DNA of 64,000 bases from Pantoea sp. (GCF_028283705.1 NZ_JAPWKD010000011.1:372001-436000), one strand, 5' to 3'. Shown: positions 47,202 through 56,442, counted from the stretch's first letter. A program made the numbers and translations. The notes: generated by a model not told the origin, from the letters alone.

Positions 47202-48022
47202 TGAGCACGTTTATCAGTGGTGGACAGGTGCAGGCGAACGGCATTCGCCAGCATTACCTGCGCTACGGTGGTAAAGGCCCGACGCTGATTCTGGTGCCTG
47301 GCATCACCAGCCCGGCCATTACCTGGGGTTTTGTCGCAGAAGTGTTTGGTCAGCAGTTTGATACCTGGGTGCTGGATGTGCGCGGGCGTGGCTTATCCAG
47401 CAGCGGTGAAGGGCTTGATTACGGTACCGAAAGCTGTGCCGATGATATCAACGCGTTTGCCAGCGCGCTGGGTCTGACGCAGTACCATCTGGTCGGTCAT
47501 TCGATGGGGGCGCGTTTTATTATGCGCGCGGCCGTCAAGCAACCTGATGGCGTGTTATCGCTGTCGCTGATTGATCCGCCGGTATCGGGACCGGGGCGTC
47601 GTCTCTATCCCGGGCAGTGGCCGTGGTATCAGGACTCGATCCGCGAGGCGGAGCAGGGCATGGACGCGGAAGCGATGAAGAAATATTGTCCGACCTGGAC
47701 CGAAGAACAACGTCAACTACGGGCGGAATGGCTGCATACCTGTTATGAACCGGCGATTCGTCGTGCCTATGACGATTTCCATCAACTCGATATCCATCAA
47801 TATTTCCGTCAGTTGCCTGCCAAAACCCTGCTGATGGTGGCAGGCAAGGGCGGGGTGATCCTGCCGGAAGATGAGGCAGAGATCCGCGAACTGCTGCCCT
47901 CCATTACCATCGTACATGTGGAACAGGCCGGTCATATGATCCCCTGGGATGATTTTTCCGGCTTTTTCGCGGCCTTTGGTTCTTTCCATGGCGCCCCCCT
48001 GCAACCGGAGACTCAGTCATGA
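47201..48022 (+). CDS. nicD: N-formylmaleamate deformylase (NicD-like alpha/beta hydrolase)
   Basis: 273 residues from ATG 47201. Alpha/beta hydrolase fold with nucleophile elbow GHSMGARF (Ser about residue 101), the oxyanion region VPGITSPAIT and the catalytic His in EQAGHMIPWDDF; acid in the strand before. It removes formate from N-formylmaleamate to give maleamate. Tight overlaps with nicC (1 base) and nicE (ATGA). Confidence 0.9.
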
Positions 48023-48771
48023 CCCGTCAATACCGTATCGGCCAGATTGTGCCGAGTTCTAACATCACCATGGAAACGGAAATCCCGGCCATGTTACAGG
48101 CACGTCAGTTGATTCGCCCGGAGCGTTTTACTTTTCACTCCAGCCGTATGCGCATGAAACACGTCAATAAAGATGAGCTGGCGGCGATGGATAAGGAGTC
48201 GGACCGTTGCGCGCTGGAACTGTCGGACGCACAGGTTGATGTGCTCGGCTATGCCTGTCTGGTGGCGATCATGGCGATGGGTCCGGGTTATCACCGCCAG
48301 TCACAGCAACGTCTGACGGCGGTTACGCGGGAAAACGATGCGCTGGCCCCGGTGATCACCAGCGCCGGTGCGCTGGTGGATGCGCTGCACATCATGGGTG
48401 CGAAAAAAATCGCGCTGGTGGCACCTTATATGAAGCCGCTGACTGAGCTGGTGGTGGATTACATTCAGCGCGAAGGCGTTGAAGTCAAAGTCTGGCGAGC
48501 GCTGGAAATTGCCGATAATCTCGCGGTTGCCCGTCACGATCCCAGCAATTTGCCGGGCATTGTTGCTGATATGCCGCTTGATGACGTGGATGTTGTGGTG
48601 CTGTCGGCCTGTGTACAAATGCCCTCCCTGCCAGCGGTTGCCAAAGTGGAAGCGCAAACCGGTAAACCGGTGATCACCGCCGCGATCGCCACCACCTATG
48701 CGATGCTCAAGGCGCTGGAGCTGGAACCGGTGGTACCCGGAGCCGGTGCGTTGCTGTCCGGAGCCTGGTAA
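48019..48771 (+). CDS. nicE: Maleate cis-trans isomerase (NicE-like)
   Basis: 250 residues, same length as P. putida NicE; Asp/Glu racemase superfamily. The two catalytic cysteines appear in VLGYACLVAIMAMG (Cys about residue 80) and VVLSACVQMPSLPA (about 198); the N-terminal IVPSSNITMETEIPAM is the maleate-binding loop. Isomerises maleate to fumarate, which enters the TCA cycle, completing the pathway. Confidence 0.92.
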   Translation: MTRQYRIGQIVPSSNITMETEIPAMLQARQLIRPERFTFHSSRMRMKHVNKDELAAMDKESDRCALELSDAQVDVLGYACLVAIMAMGPGYHRQSQQRLTAVTRENDALAPVITSAGALVDALHIMGAKKIALVAPYMKPLTELVVDYIQREGVEVKVWRALEIADNLAVARHDPSNLPGIVADMPLDDVDVVVLSACVQMPSLPAVAKVEAQTGKPVITAAIATTYAMLKALELEPVVPGAGALLSGAW

Positions 48772-48782
48772 GGAGAAACGTG

Positions 48783-49421
48783 ATGACACAAAGCGCCAGT
48801 GACAATTACGCCGGTGTCTGGGGCAACCGTATTGGTTTTGGCAAGCGTCCCGCGCTGCTGATGATCGATTTTCTGCAAGGCTACACCACCGAGGGCGCGC
48901 CTTTATTTGCGCCGGGCGTGGTGGAGGCGGTGCGGGAATCAGAAGCACTGCTGGCGATGGCGCGCCGTTGCGGCATTCCGGTGATCCATACCCAGATTCG
49001 TTATCACCCACAGCACCAGCGTGACGGCGGTATCTGGGTGCAGAAAGCGCCGGTGATGCGCGACATGGTGGAAGGCAATCCGCTGGCGTCGTTCTGCCCG
49101 GAAGTGCTGCCGTTGCCGGAGGAAGTGGTGATCACCAAACAATATGCCAGCGCTTTCTTTGGCACCGCACTGGCATCGCTGCTGGTGACGGAAGGCATCG
49201 ATACCCTGATCATCGCCGGTTGTTCCACCAGCGGCTGCGTACGCGCCAGCGCCGTGGACGCTCTGCAATACGGCTTTCGTGCCATGGTGGTACGTGAATG
49301 CGTCGGCGATCGCCACGCAGCCCCGCATGAAGCCAACCTGTTTGACATCGACAGTAAGTACGGCGATGTGGTGTCCAAAGCCACCACGCTGGAATATCTC
49401 GGACAGTTCAGCGCCCGTTAA
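48783..49421 (+). CDS. nicF: Maleamate amidohydrolase (NicF-like isochorismatase fold)
   Basis: 212 residues from ATG 48783 (a GTG directly before is possible; AAGGAG lies 7 bases ahead). Cysteine hydrolase of the isochorismatase family: Asp in LLMIDFLQGYT, Lys in VVITKQYASAFF, nucleophile Cys in IAGCSTSGCVRASAVDA. Hydrolyses maleamate to maleate and ammonia. Fifteen bases after nicE, same operon. Confidence 0.92.
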   Translation: MTQSASDNYAGVWGNRIGFGKRPALLMIDFLQGYTTEGAPLFAPGVVEAVRESEALLAMARRCGIPVIHTQIRYHPQHQRDGGIWVQKAPVMRDMVEGNPLASFCPEVLPLPEEVVITKQYASAFFGTALASLLVTEGIDTLIIAGCSTSGCVRASAVDALQYGFRAMVVRECVGDRHAAPHEANLFDIDSKYGDVVSKATTLEYLGQFSAR

Positions 49422-49461
49422 GGGCGCTTATTCACCTGCACGGAGTGCGCACAAAGAACAG

Positions 49462-49481
49462 GTTTCGCTGGTAAGCGAAAC
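49462..49481 (+). repeat. Intergenic hairpin between nicF and nicT
   Basis: Perfect 8-bp arms GTTTCGCT and AGCGAAAC around GGTA in the 105-bp gap; it may attenuate or stabilise the message ahead of the transporter gene. Confidence 0.45.
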
Positions 49482-49526
49482 GCATAACAACATGCCCATC
49501 AGGGTTTATTGCGCCCGGAGAAAATC

Positions 49527-50837
49527 ATGACTGTTGCTACAACCCGTCCTGCTGTGCTGGCAGCCGAGGACACTGCCGCGATTTACCGCAAGATCACCTG
49601 GAAACTGATTCCTTTTCTCTGTTTGTGTTACCTGGCAGCCTATCTGGACCGTATCAATATCGGTCTGGCGAAGCTGCAAATGGCGAGCGATCTGTCGCTG
49701 AGCGAAACCGCGTTTGGCCTGGGGGCCGGGCTGTTTTTTGTCGGTTATATTCTGTTTGAAGTGCCGAGCAACCTGATTCTGCAACGTGTTGGCGCAAAGA
49801 TCTGGATTGCGCGCATCATGATCACCTGGGGTTTACTCTCCACCGCGACGCTGCTGGTGCAGACGCCGATGCAGTTCTACATTGTGCGTTTTTTACTTGG
49901 CGCGGCAGAAGCCGGTTTCCTGCCGGGGGTGTTGTTCTATCTCACCAAATGGTTCCCCTCGTGGCGTCGCAGCCGCATCATCGCGCTGTTTATGATTGGT
50001 CTGCCGCTCTCCAGTTTGATTGGTGGGCCGCTTTCCGGCTGGATCATGGGCAATTTTCATGAGGTTTACGGCCTGCGCGGCTGGCAGTGGTTGTTCCTGC
50101 TAGAAGGCATCCCGAGCGTGCTGCTGGGCGTGATGACTTTCTGGTTACTACCGAACAGCGTGGAAAGCGCCAGCTGGCTGAGCGAAGATGAAAAACAGGC
50201 GGTGCAGCGCGAGCTGGCCGCTGACGAAGGCGAAGCGAAAGGGGTAAAACACCGTTTGCGTGATGGCCTGCTGAATATCCGCGTGGTGATGCTGGGCGGG
50301 ATCGACTTCTCCATTCTGCTGAGCGCCTATGCGATGGGCTTCTGGATGCCGACCTTTATTAAAAACGCAGGAACCACCGATATCGCGACGATTGGTTACC
50401 TGACGGCGATCCCCAGCCTGGCGGCGCTGATCGGGATGCTGGTGATTGGCAGCAGCTCAGACCGGATGCGTGAACGCCGCTGGCATATCATCGTGCCGTT
50501 TATTGTTGGCGCAGCGGCGATGGGAGCCAGTACCTTTTTCTCCCATAACGTGATGATGACGGTGCTGCTGTTCTCCGTGGCGCAGGCGATGATCATTGGT
50601 GCCGTGCCGGTATTCTTCAGCCTGCCAGCCACCTTCCTGAAAGGCACGGCGGCTGCGGCAGGCTTTGCGCTTGCCTGTTCCATCGCCAACATTGCCGGAC
50701 TGGTCAGTAATTCAGTGATGGGTATCGCGCTGGATCTCACCGGCAGCGGCAATGGCGCGCTGTGGTTCTTTGCCGTTTGTCTGTTGCTGAGCTGCCTGTT
50801 GGTCATCGCCTTACCGGCGAAACTGGTTAACCGTTAA
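49527..50837 (+). CDS. nicT: Nicotinate-pathway MFS transporter (NicT-like)
   Basis: 436 residues from the ATG of MTVATTRPAVL (GGAG then six bases). Twelve-helix MFS protein of the anion:cation symporter group: LCYLAAYLDRINIGLAKLQM at helix 1, FLLGAAEAGFLPGVLFYLTKW at helix 4, GIPSVLLGVMTFWLLPNS before the central loop. Last gene of the divergent nicCDEFT unit and followed by a large terminator hairpin. Takes up nicotinate or 6-hydroxynicotinate by analogy to P. putida NicT. Confidence 0.85.
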   Translation: MTVATTRPAVLAAEDTAAIYRKITWKLIPFLCLCYLAAYLDRINIGLAKLQMASDLSLSETAFGLGAGLFFVGYILFEVPSNLILQRVGAKIWIARIMITWGLLSTATLLVQTPMQFYIVRFLLGAAEAGFLPGVLFYLTKWFPSWRRSRIIALFMIGLPLSSLIGGPLSGWIMGNFHEVYGLRGWQWLFLLEGIPSVLLGVMTFWLLPNSVESASWLSEDEKQAVQRELAADEGEAKGVKHRLRDGLLNIRVVMLGGIDFSILLSAYAMGFWMPTFIKNAGTTDIATIGYLTAIPSLAALIGMLVIGSSSDRMRERRWHIIVPFIVGAAAMGASTFFSHNVMMTVLLFSVAQAMIIGAVPVFFSLPATFLKGTAAAAGFALACSIANIAGLVSNSVMGIALDLTGSGNGALWFFAVCLLLSCLLVIALPAKLVNR

Positions 50838-50858
50838 ACTTATTCTTTCCTAAATCCT

Positions 50859-50918
50859 GCGCGATAAATCGCGCCGCTACGGGCCAGTACGTATCCGTAG
50901 CGGCGCAATTTATCGCGC
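50859..50918. terminator. Large inverted repeat / terminator after nicT
   Basis: Two 24-base arms (50859-50882 and 50895-50918) are complementary with one mismatch; each contains GCGCGATAAAT-GCGCCGCTACGG. ATTTTTTG follows on the plus strand, giving a strong terminator. It is the fullest copy of the palindrome family seen at 624, 4096, 6483 and 20578. Confidence 0.85.
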
Positions 50919-51041
50919 ATTTTTTGTCTGTTAACCATCGGTTAAAATTATGTGTGGTAGGTCAAACTATCAGCTAATGGTATTATAAAGGTATTGTTAC
51001 TGGTGTTAGATTGGTTCTACCAACACCGGGGAGTGAGTTCG

Positions 51042-52316
51042 ATGAAAAATACAATGCCAAAACTGTCGTTCATGATGTTTCTCGAATGGTTTATCTGGGG
51101 GGCATGGTTTGTGCCGCTCTGGGCCTTTCTGAGCAAAAACGGTTTTACGCCGATGGAGATTGCCTGGTGCTATGCCTGCACCTCCATCGCTGCCATTCTG
51201 TCTCCGATCCTGGTGGGCTCACTGGCCGACCGCTTCTTCCAGGCGCAGAAGGTGCTGGCGCTGCTGATGATAGCCGGGGCGATCCTGATGTTCTTCGCCG
51301 CGCAGCAGACGCACTTTGCCGGCTTCTTCCCGCTGCTGCTGCTTTACGCGCTGACCTACATGCCGACCATCGCCTTAACCAACAGCATTGCCTTCTCTCA
51401 TGTCGGCGATGTGGAGCGTGATTACCCCCGCGTGCGCGTGATGGGCACCATTGGCTGGATCGCGTCCGGTATCGCCTGTGGTTTTCTGCCACCACTGCTT
51501 GGCTTCGGCGATATCTCGGCGAGTAACGTGCCCTTGCTGATCACCGCCGCCAGCTCGCTGGTACTGGGGATCTTCGCGTTGATGCTGCCCGCTACCCAAC
51601 CTAAGAGCACTGGCAAGTTCAGCCTGCGCGTGGCGCTCGGCCTCGATGCGCTGCATCTGTTGAAAGATCGCAGCTTCCTCGTGTTCTTCGTTTGTTCGTT
51701 CCTGTTCAGCATGCCGCTGGCCTTCTATTACATCTTCGCCGAAGGCTACCTGACAGAAGTGGGGCTGCCACACGCAACTGGCTGGATGACGCTCGGCCAG
51801 GTTTCGGAAATCTTTTTCCTGCTGGCGCTGCCGTTCTTTATCAAGCGTTTCGGCATCGGCAAAGTGCTGCTGCTGGGGCTGGTGACCGCCGCCTTACGCT
51901 ATGTGTTCTTTGTGTTTGGCGGCGATCAGAACCTGCTGACTTACGGCCTGCTGTTTATGGGCATCCTGCTGCACGGCGTCAGCTATGACTTCTACTTCAT
52001 CACCGCCTACATTTACGTGGACAAGAAAGCGCCAGTGGCGATGCGTAACGCGGCACAGGGGCTGATCACGCTGGCCTGTCAGGGTATCGGCAGCCTGCTG
52101 GGCTACCGCCTTGGGGGTTATCTGATGCAGGAGATGTTTGCTTACGACAAACCGCAAAATGGTCTGACATTTAACTGGGCCGGGATGTGGATGTTCGGTA
52201 GCGTGATGATTGTGATTATCACCCTCGCATTTATCACGCTGTTCCGCGATGGCAAAAAACGCAGTGAAGAATTAACCGCTTTTGATACTTCAGCAACCGC
52301 TGAAAGCCATAAATAA
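51042..52316 (+). CDS. yegT: Nucleoside-type MFS permease, YegT-like
   Basis: 424 residues (E. coli YegT 425) from the ATG of MKNTMPKLSFMMF; an earlier frame start at 50994 lies in the promoter region. Nucleoside:H+ symporter family with FLEWFIWGAWFVPLW at helix 1, SPILVGSLADRFFQAQKVLA, NSIAFSHVGDVERDYPRVRV (NupG-like loop) and GVSYDFYFITAYIYVDKKAP. Similarity to YegT is high throughout. Likely imports a nucleoside or pseudonucleoside for the hydrolase and kinase that follow at 11 bases. Confidence 0.9.
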   Translation: MKNTMPKLSFMMFLEWFIWGAWFVPLWAFLSKNGFTPMEIAWCYACTSIAAILSPILVGSLADRFFQAQKVLALLMIAGAILMFFAAQQTHFAGFFPLLLLYALTYMPTIALTNSIAFSHVGDVERDYPRVRVMGTIGWIASGIACGFLPPLLGFGDISASNVPLLITAASSLVLGIFALMLPATQPKSTGKFSLRVALGLDALHLLKDRSFLVFFVCSFLFSMPLAFYYIFAEGYLTEVGLPHATGWMTLGQVSEIFFLLALPFFIKRFGIGKVLLLGLVTAALRYVFFVFGGDQNLLTYGLLFMGILLHGVSYDFYFITAYIYVDKKAPVAMRNAAQGLITLACQGIGSLLGYRLGGYLMQEMFAYDKPQNGLTFNWAGMWMFGSVMIVIITLAFITLFRDGKKRSEELTAFDTSATAESHK

Positions 52317-52327
52317 GAGAAGTGAAG

Positions 52328-53356
52328 ATGACAATGACACACCAGGAAAAACGGATTTTGGGCGCCTTTTATGGTCAGGCACTGGGCGATGCGATGGGTA
52401 TGCCGTCGGAACTCTGGCCGCGTTCGCGCGTGAAACAGCATTTTGGCTGGATCGATCGCTTTTTGCCCGGTCCGGCTGAAAATAACGCCGCCTGCTATTT
52501 TGGCCGGGCGGCCTTTACCGACGACACCTCCATGGCGCTGGCGCTGGCTGACGCCATCATCACCCATGATGGTGACATCAACGCGGAAACCATCGGTGCC
52601 AATATTTTGCGCTGGGCGGAAGCGTTCGATGCCTTCAATAAAAATGTGCTGGGGCCGACGTCAAAAATCGCGCTCAATGCACTGAAGGCCGGCACACCGG
52701 TGGCACAGCTGGAAAATAACGGCATGACCAACGGTGCGGCGATGCGCGTTTCACCGCTGGGCTGCCTGTTACCGGCGCGCGACCTGACTGGCTTTATTGA
52801 TGCGGTGGCGCTGGCTTCCAGCCCCACGCACAAGTCCGACGTGGCGATTGCCGGTGCCACGGCGATTGCCTGGGCCGTCTCGCGGGCGATTGATGGTGCG
52901 AGCTGGGCAACCATTCGCGATGAGTTGCCGTCCATTGCCCGCGCTGCACAGGAGAAGCGTGTGACCACCTTCAGCGCGTCGATTGCCGCGCGTATCGAGC
53001 TGGCATTGCAGGTGGTGGCGCAGGGCAGGGGCGTCGAATCAACCATGCAGCAGATTTATGATCTGGTGGGCACCGGTACCAGCACTATCGAATCGGTGCC
53101 AGCCGCCATTGCCATGGTGGAACTGGCCGCCTGCGATCCCAACCGGTGTGCCATTCTCTGCGCCAATCTGGGCGGCGATACCGACACCATTGGCGCGATG
53201 GCAGTGGCGATTTGTGGGGCATTGCAGGGGATTGAGGCGATCGATCCGGCATTAAAAGCCGAACTTGATGCGGCCAATAACCTCGATTTCACCCGCTACA
53301 GCAGCGCGTTCAGCCGCTTCCGTCAGCAGCGTGAGGCCGCCTATGCTGACGCCTGA
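52328..53356 (+). CDS. yegU: ADP-ribosylglycohydrolase family protein, YegU-like
   Basis: 342 residues (start ATG 52328; GAGAAG ahead). DraG/ARH fold with paired metal-ligand motifs: FYGQALGDAMGMPSE near the N-terminus, AAFTDDTSMALALADA (Thr-Asp-Asp), MRVSPLGCL and CANLGGDTDTIGAMAVAICGA (Gly-Asp-Thr-Asp) near the C-terminus. These bind two Mg2+ for hydrolysis of N-glycosidic bonds of ADP-ribosyl or nucleoside-like substrates. Encoded between a nucleoside permease and a PfkB kinase, it probably splits an imported ribosyl compound. Confidence 0.9.
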   Translation: MTMTHQEKRILGAFYGQALGDAMGMPSELWPRSRVKQHFGWIDRFLPGPAENNAACYFGRAAFTDDTSMALALADAIITHDGDINAETIGANILRWAEAFDAFNKNVLGPTSKIALNALKAGTPVAQLENNGMTNGAAMRVSPLGCLLPARDLTGFIDAVALASSPTHKSDVAIAGATAIAWAVSRAIDGASWATIRDELPSIARAAQEKRVTTFSASIAARIELALQVVAQGRGVESTMQQIYDLVGTGTSTIESVPAAIAMVELAACDPNRCAILCANLGGDTDTIGAMAVAICGALQGIEAIDPALKAELDAANNLDFTRYSSAFSRFRQQREAAYADA

Positions 53357-54323
53357 TTGCCTCGCCCGGCTGACAGCTCGTCTGCCGGTCTGCGTCATCG
53401 GTGCGGCGGTGGTTGACGTGATTGCTGATGCTTATTCGCTGCCGCATCGTGGCAGCGATATTGAGTTGCAGCAACAGGGCGTCAATGTGGGGGGCTGCGC
53501 CCTGAACGTGGCGATTGCCTTGCATCGGCTTGACGTCCCATCGGTCAATGCCTTGCCACTCGGCAAGGGGATATGGGCAGGGATTGTGCGCCAGAAGCTG
53601 GCAGAATATGGCATCGAAAGTGTGCTCGAAACCGCGTCCGGTGATAACGGCTGGTGCCTGGCGCTGGTGGAACCGGACGGGGAACGTACCTTTCTTTCGG
53701 TCAGCGGCGTAGAAAATCAGTGGGACGCGGCGCTGCTCGATGCCTTGCCACAACCGGAGCATCGCTGGATCTATCTGTCGGGGTATCAGCTCACCAGCAA
53801 AAGCGGCGAGGTGTTGATCGCGTGGCTGGAGCGTCAGGCAGCACCTTATCAGCTACTGGTGGACTTTGGCCCACGCCTGGCGGATATCGCGGATGCCGAT
53901 TTTGCGCGCATCATGGCGCTGAAACCACTGATTACAGTGAACAGGCAGGAGGCGGAACTGCTGTGGCGGGAGCGCCTTGATGCAACGGAAACCTTTGATG
54001 CGCAAAGCCTGCTGACGCGCTGGCAGCAACGGTTCGGCAGCGCGATGGTGGTACGGCTCGACAGTGATGGTGCGGGCTATAACGATGGCGAGACGCAGGG
54101 CTGGATTCCGGCGCTGAACACCACCGTGGTGGACACCATTGGTGCAGGCGACAGTCATGCAGGCGGTTTACTGGCCGGTCTGGCTTCCGGCTGGACACTG
54201 GCTGACAGCGTTGCGCTCGGCAATGCGGTGGCATCCTATGTCGTGTCGCAGCGCGGCGGTGATTGTGCGCCGGACCGCGCGGCGCTGGCGACTTACTGGC
54301 AGCAGCGGCTTACTCAGCAATAA
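53343..54323 (+). CDS. yegV: PfkB-family carbohydrate/nucleoside kinase, YegV-like
   Basis: 326 residues from the ATG of MLTPDCLARL, overlapping yegU by 14 bases. PfkB features: N-terminal VNVGGCALNVAIAL (sugar-binding Gly-rich), central LITVNRQEAELLW, and the C-terminal DTIGAGDSHAGGLLAGL with the anion hole and catalytic Asp. Probably phosphorylates the sugar or nucleoside released by the YegU-like enzyme. Contains an exact 15-base copy of the plasmid iteron (53928-53942) encoding part of LITVN. Confidence 0.9.
   Translation: MLTPDCLARLTARLPVCVIGAAVVDVIADAYSLPHRGSDIELQQQGVNVGGCALNVAIALHRLDVPSVNALPLGKGIWAGIVRQKLAEYGIESVLETASGDNGWCLALVEPDGERTFLSVSGVENQWDAALLDALPQPEHRWIYLSGYQLTSKSGEVLIAWLERQAAPYQLLVDFGPRLADIADADFARIMALKPLITVNRQEAELLWRERLDATETFDAQSLLTRWQQRFGSAMVVRLDSDGAGYNDGETQGWIPALNTTVVDTIGAGDSHAGGLLAGLASGWTLADSVALGNAVASYVVSQRGGDCAPDRAALATYWQQRLTQQ
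53928..53942 (+). repeat. Exact iteron copy inside the yegV-like gene
   Basis: CTGATTACAGTGAAC, identical to origin iteron 1 at 36591 and to array members, 17 kb from the origin and within a conserved coding motif. Confidence 0.7.
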
Positions 54324-55053
54324 ACACGTACATATCGCTGCGGCAGTAGCTGATGCTGTACTCCAGCGGATTGCCTTGCGCGTCGAGTGCCAGTTGCTTA
54401 ATCACCAGCACCGGCACATTGGCGGGCAGGGCGATTTGCTTTTGCAACGCTTCATCCGGCATACGTGCGCTGACGCGGCTCTGCGATTTTACCGGCAGAA
54501 TTTGCTGCTCACGGAAGTAATCGTACAGCGAGATGCCGATATCATCCGCATCGGCAATCAACTGCGTCGATACCCACGATTCCTCCACGGACACCGCCTG
54601 CTGATCGACATAGCGAATGCGCTTCAGCTGCCAAACATCGCTGCCGCTGCTAAGGCCCAATTTCTCTGCAATCTCGGCGGTGCAACGAATTTTGCTTTTG
54701 TTGATCCACACGGTATCGGGCTTTTTGCCACGCAACACCGCCTGCTGCGAGAGGCCCTTCGGTTCTTTGAGTGAATACTCGAACTGACTGCAAATTTGTG
54801 TGCCATAACCGCGTGAACGAAACACTACGCCATCTTTTTCCAGCTCATCCATCGCTTTACGTACCGTTATGCGCGAAATCCCCAGCGACTGGCTGAACTC
54901 ACGTTCACCCGGCAGGATCTCCTCATGCACCAGTACACCCTCGCGCACGGCATCTTTAATTGCGGAAGCAAAGCGCTTGTACAGGGGCGTACGGCTTTCA
55001 TCCGCCAGGACGGATGTAAGCCGTGCAAACAGGGAGGTGTGTTGATTGGTCAT
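54310..55053 (-). CDS. yegW: GntR-family (HutC/UTRA) regulator, YegW-like
   Basis: 247 residues from the ATG of MTNQHTSLFARLT (a TTG two codons earlier is less likely; E. coli YegW has 248). N-terminal winged helix with LPGEREFSQSLGISRITVRKAMDELEKDG (split over residues about 45-72) and a C-terminal UTRA ligand-binding domain (residues 95-247, with RIRYVDQQAVSVEESWVS). Convergent with and overlapping the yegV-like gene by 14 bases. Likely represses yegTUV in response to a sugar phosphate or nucleoside. Confidence 0.9.
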   Translation of the reverse strand: MTNQHTSLFARLTSVLADESRTPLYKRFASAIKDAVREGVLVHEEILPGEREFSQSLGISRITVRKAMDELEKDGVVFRSRGYGTQICSQFEYSLKEPKGLSQQAVLRGKKPDTVWINKSKIRCTAEIAEKLGLSSGSDVWQLKRIRYVDQQAVSVEESWVSTQLIADADDIGISLYDYFREQQILPVKSQSRVSARMPDEALQKQIALPANVPVLVIKQLALDAQGNPLEYSISYCRSDMYVFIAE

Positions 55054-55206
55054 ACTCAATCCAGAAAACGGCAGATCGGGCTATGATACTGAAAATTCGA
55101 TGGCTGCGAAGCGGATTTGCAGTGCTAAAGCGTCGTTATGCGGGTGGAAGGGTGCGGTGTTATCTGACAGGCAGACAAGCCGCACCTGAAGTTTTATGAA
55201 TATGAA

Positions 55207-55422
55207 TCATTGAGGGCCATTATTATCGCTCATGACCGGTAATTCATCTGCGGATTTATCTTTCCACTTATCGCCGGAATTTGAGCAGTTCGAATCATGA
55301 TTCTGCCCGATTTGCAGACAGACTTCAGAAGAGTAATTCCCGTAAATCGGGGAGTTGTTCTGACAACCTCCTGTCAGGAATACCATGGATGCAGCAATCG
55401 CTAAAAACAAAGTTGGTTTCAT
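55207..55422 (-). CDS. Small putative lipoprotein
   Basis: 71 residues. Signal MKPTLFLAIAASMVFLTGGC gives a lipoprotein-like cysteine at residue 20, though the lipobox is not ideal. The mature 52 residues are polar with three further cysteines (QIGQNHDSNCS) and no family I recognise. Monocistronic between yegW and the bacteriocin region. It is longer than a typical colicin lysis lipoprotein and lies on the opposite strand, so it is not called one. Confidence 0.6.
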   Translation of the reverse strand: MKPTLFLAIAASMVFLTGGCQNNSPIYGNYSSEVCLQIGQNHDSNCSNSGDKWKDKSADELPVMSDNNGPQ

Positions 55423-55639
55423 ATCACACCTGGCCTGTGTATTCAGGTTAACGGGAAGAAAAATGATAGGAGTGAGCAGTGCTAATAACGAATTATCTTT
55501 GCCGGGATTTAATTAATTTTATGTGATTGATTTATTAATGCCTCGATAATGAGTTTTTAGTGTTGTATCCCTGATGTAATAAAGTGACTATTTTAAGAAT
55601 CTATTTATCTTATGAAGATTAATGTAGCATATCATTCGG

Positions 55640-56005
55640 TTAATGCGGTTTCCTTATAAGGACGAGTCTGCATATCCTGGACATCAATCTGGATTTGACG
55701 AACAATGTTAGCGTTCGTCTGCCGTGCGAAAGCATACACCCTTCTCTAAGTGATGATCTTAATATCACCTCCCCATCGGCTTCGAGCACTTTCTTTTTAA
55801 CTTTAAAGGTAAGTTGAGAAAGGTTGTTCTGCGAAGTTACCGCTTCTCTACCGGGCCAGACGTGTTCGATAACCAGATTGGCAGGGACTAGCCTTCCTTT
55901 GTGTTGGACAAGCAGGCAATAATAAGAGAATTCCATCTTTGTCATTAATAACTCCTTCCGTTTGAAGTAAATTGATTTACAATAATCATCAATGATTATA
56001 AACAC
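55640..56005 (-). CDS. Stand-alone winged-helix (OmpR/CadC-type) regulator
   Basis: 121 residues with a GTG start at 56005, chosen because AAAGGAG lies 6 bases before it; a TTG-started frame from 56074 is longer but has no site. Residues 1-105 form a trans_reg_C winged helix: FIIIDDYCKSIYFKRKELL, MTKMEFSYYCLLVQHKGRL, VIEHVWPGREAVTSQNNLSQ, EGCMLSHGRRTLT. No membrane or receiver domain, unlike CadC or OmpR. It is divergent from the bacteriocin gene across 437 bp and is the obvious candidate for its control. Confidence 0.75.
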   Translation of the reverse strand: MFIIIDDYCKSIYFKRKELLMTKMEFSYYCLLVQHKGRLVPANLVIEHVWPGREAVTSQNNLSQLTFKVKKKVLEADGEVILRSSLREGCMLSHGRRTLTLFVKSRLMSRICRLVLIRKPH

Positions 56006-56442
56006 ATTTTTCTCCTTTAGCGGACGCACATTTGTCCCGCTGTGTAAAGTACGATCTCCTGACCGGATGCGCAATTGACCCTCACTCTAATAATTCACTT
56101 ATTTGATATGTTGGTAGTATCAAGATGTTGACATTGTTTGTCATGTGCATCCGCTAAAACTTACGACATCAACTAATTAATTCCCTCGGTTGTTCTTTTG
56201 ATTAATCACCTTACTCTTTTGGGTAATGAAATTAACCGATGTGATTTTTTATTATCTAAACCACTGCGACATGATAATTATATTATTGATTGCTTATTTT
56301 AATTTTTCCTTATTGTGAGGGCTGTTTTTCTATCCAATGATATTCAACGCGGCTTTTCATCCGCAATTTAAAGATGACGGATGTCGCTGCTGCAGGTGTG
56401 AATAAATCACTTTGAGAGAATCTTAATTAAAGAGGATATTTT
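56006..56442. promoter_or_regulatory. Control region of the bacteriocin and wHTH genes
   Basis: AT-rich, no gene seen. No CTG-N10-CAG LexA (SOS) box is visible, which is unusual for a colicin-type gene. A dyad TGACA-N5-TGTCA at 56129-56143 may be an operator. AGAGGA precedes the bacteriocin ATG by 7-8 bases. Confidence 0.5.

Noticed and set aside
55207..55422. Small lipoprotein as a bacteriocin lysis protein
   Set aside because: Too long, on the opposite strand, separated by a regulator gene, and with a poor lipobox.
56310..56345. Possible LexA box upstream of the bacteriocin
   Set aside because: CTG-N10-CAA only; lacks the second CAG and the AT core pattern.
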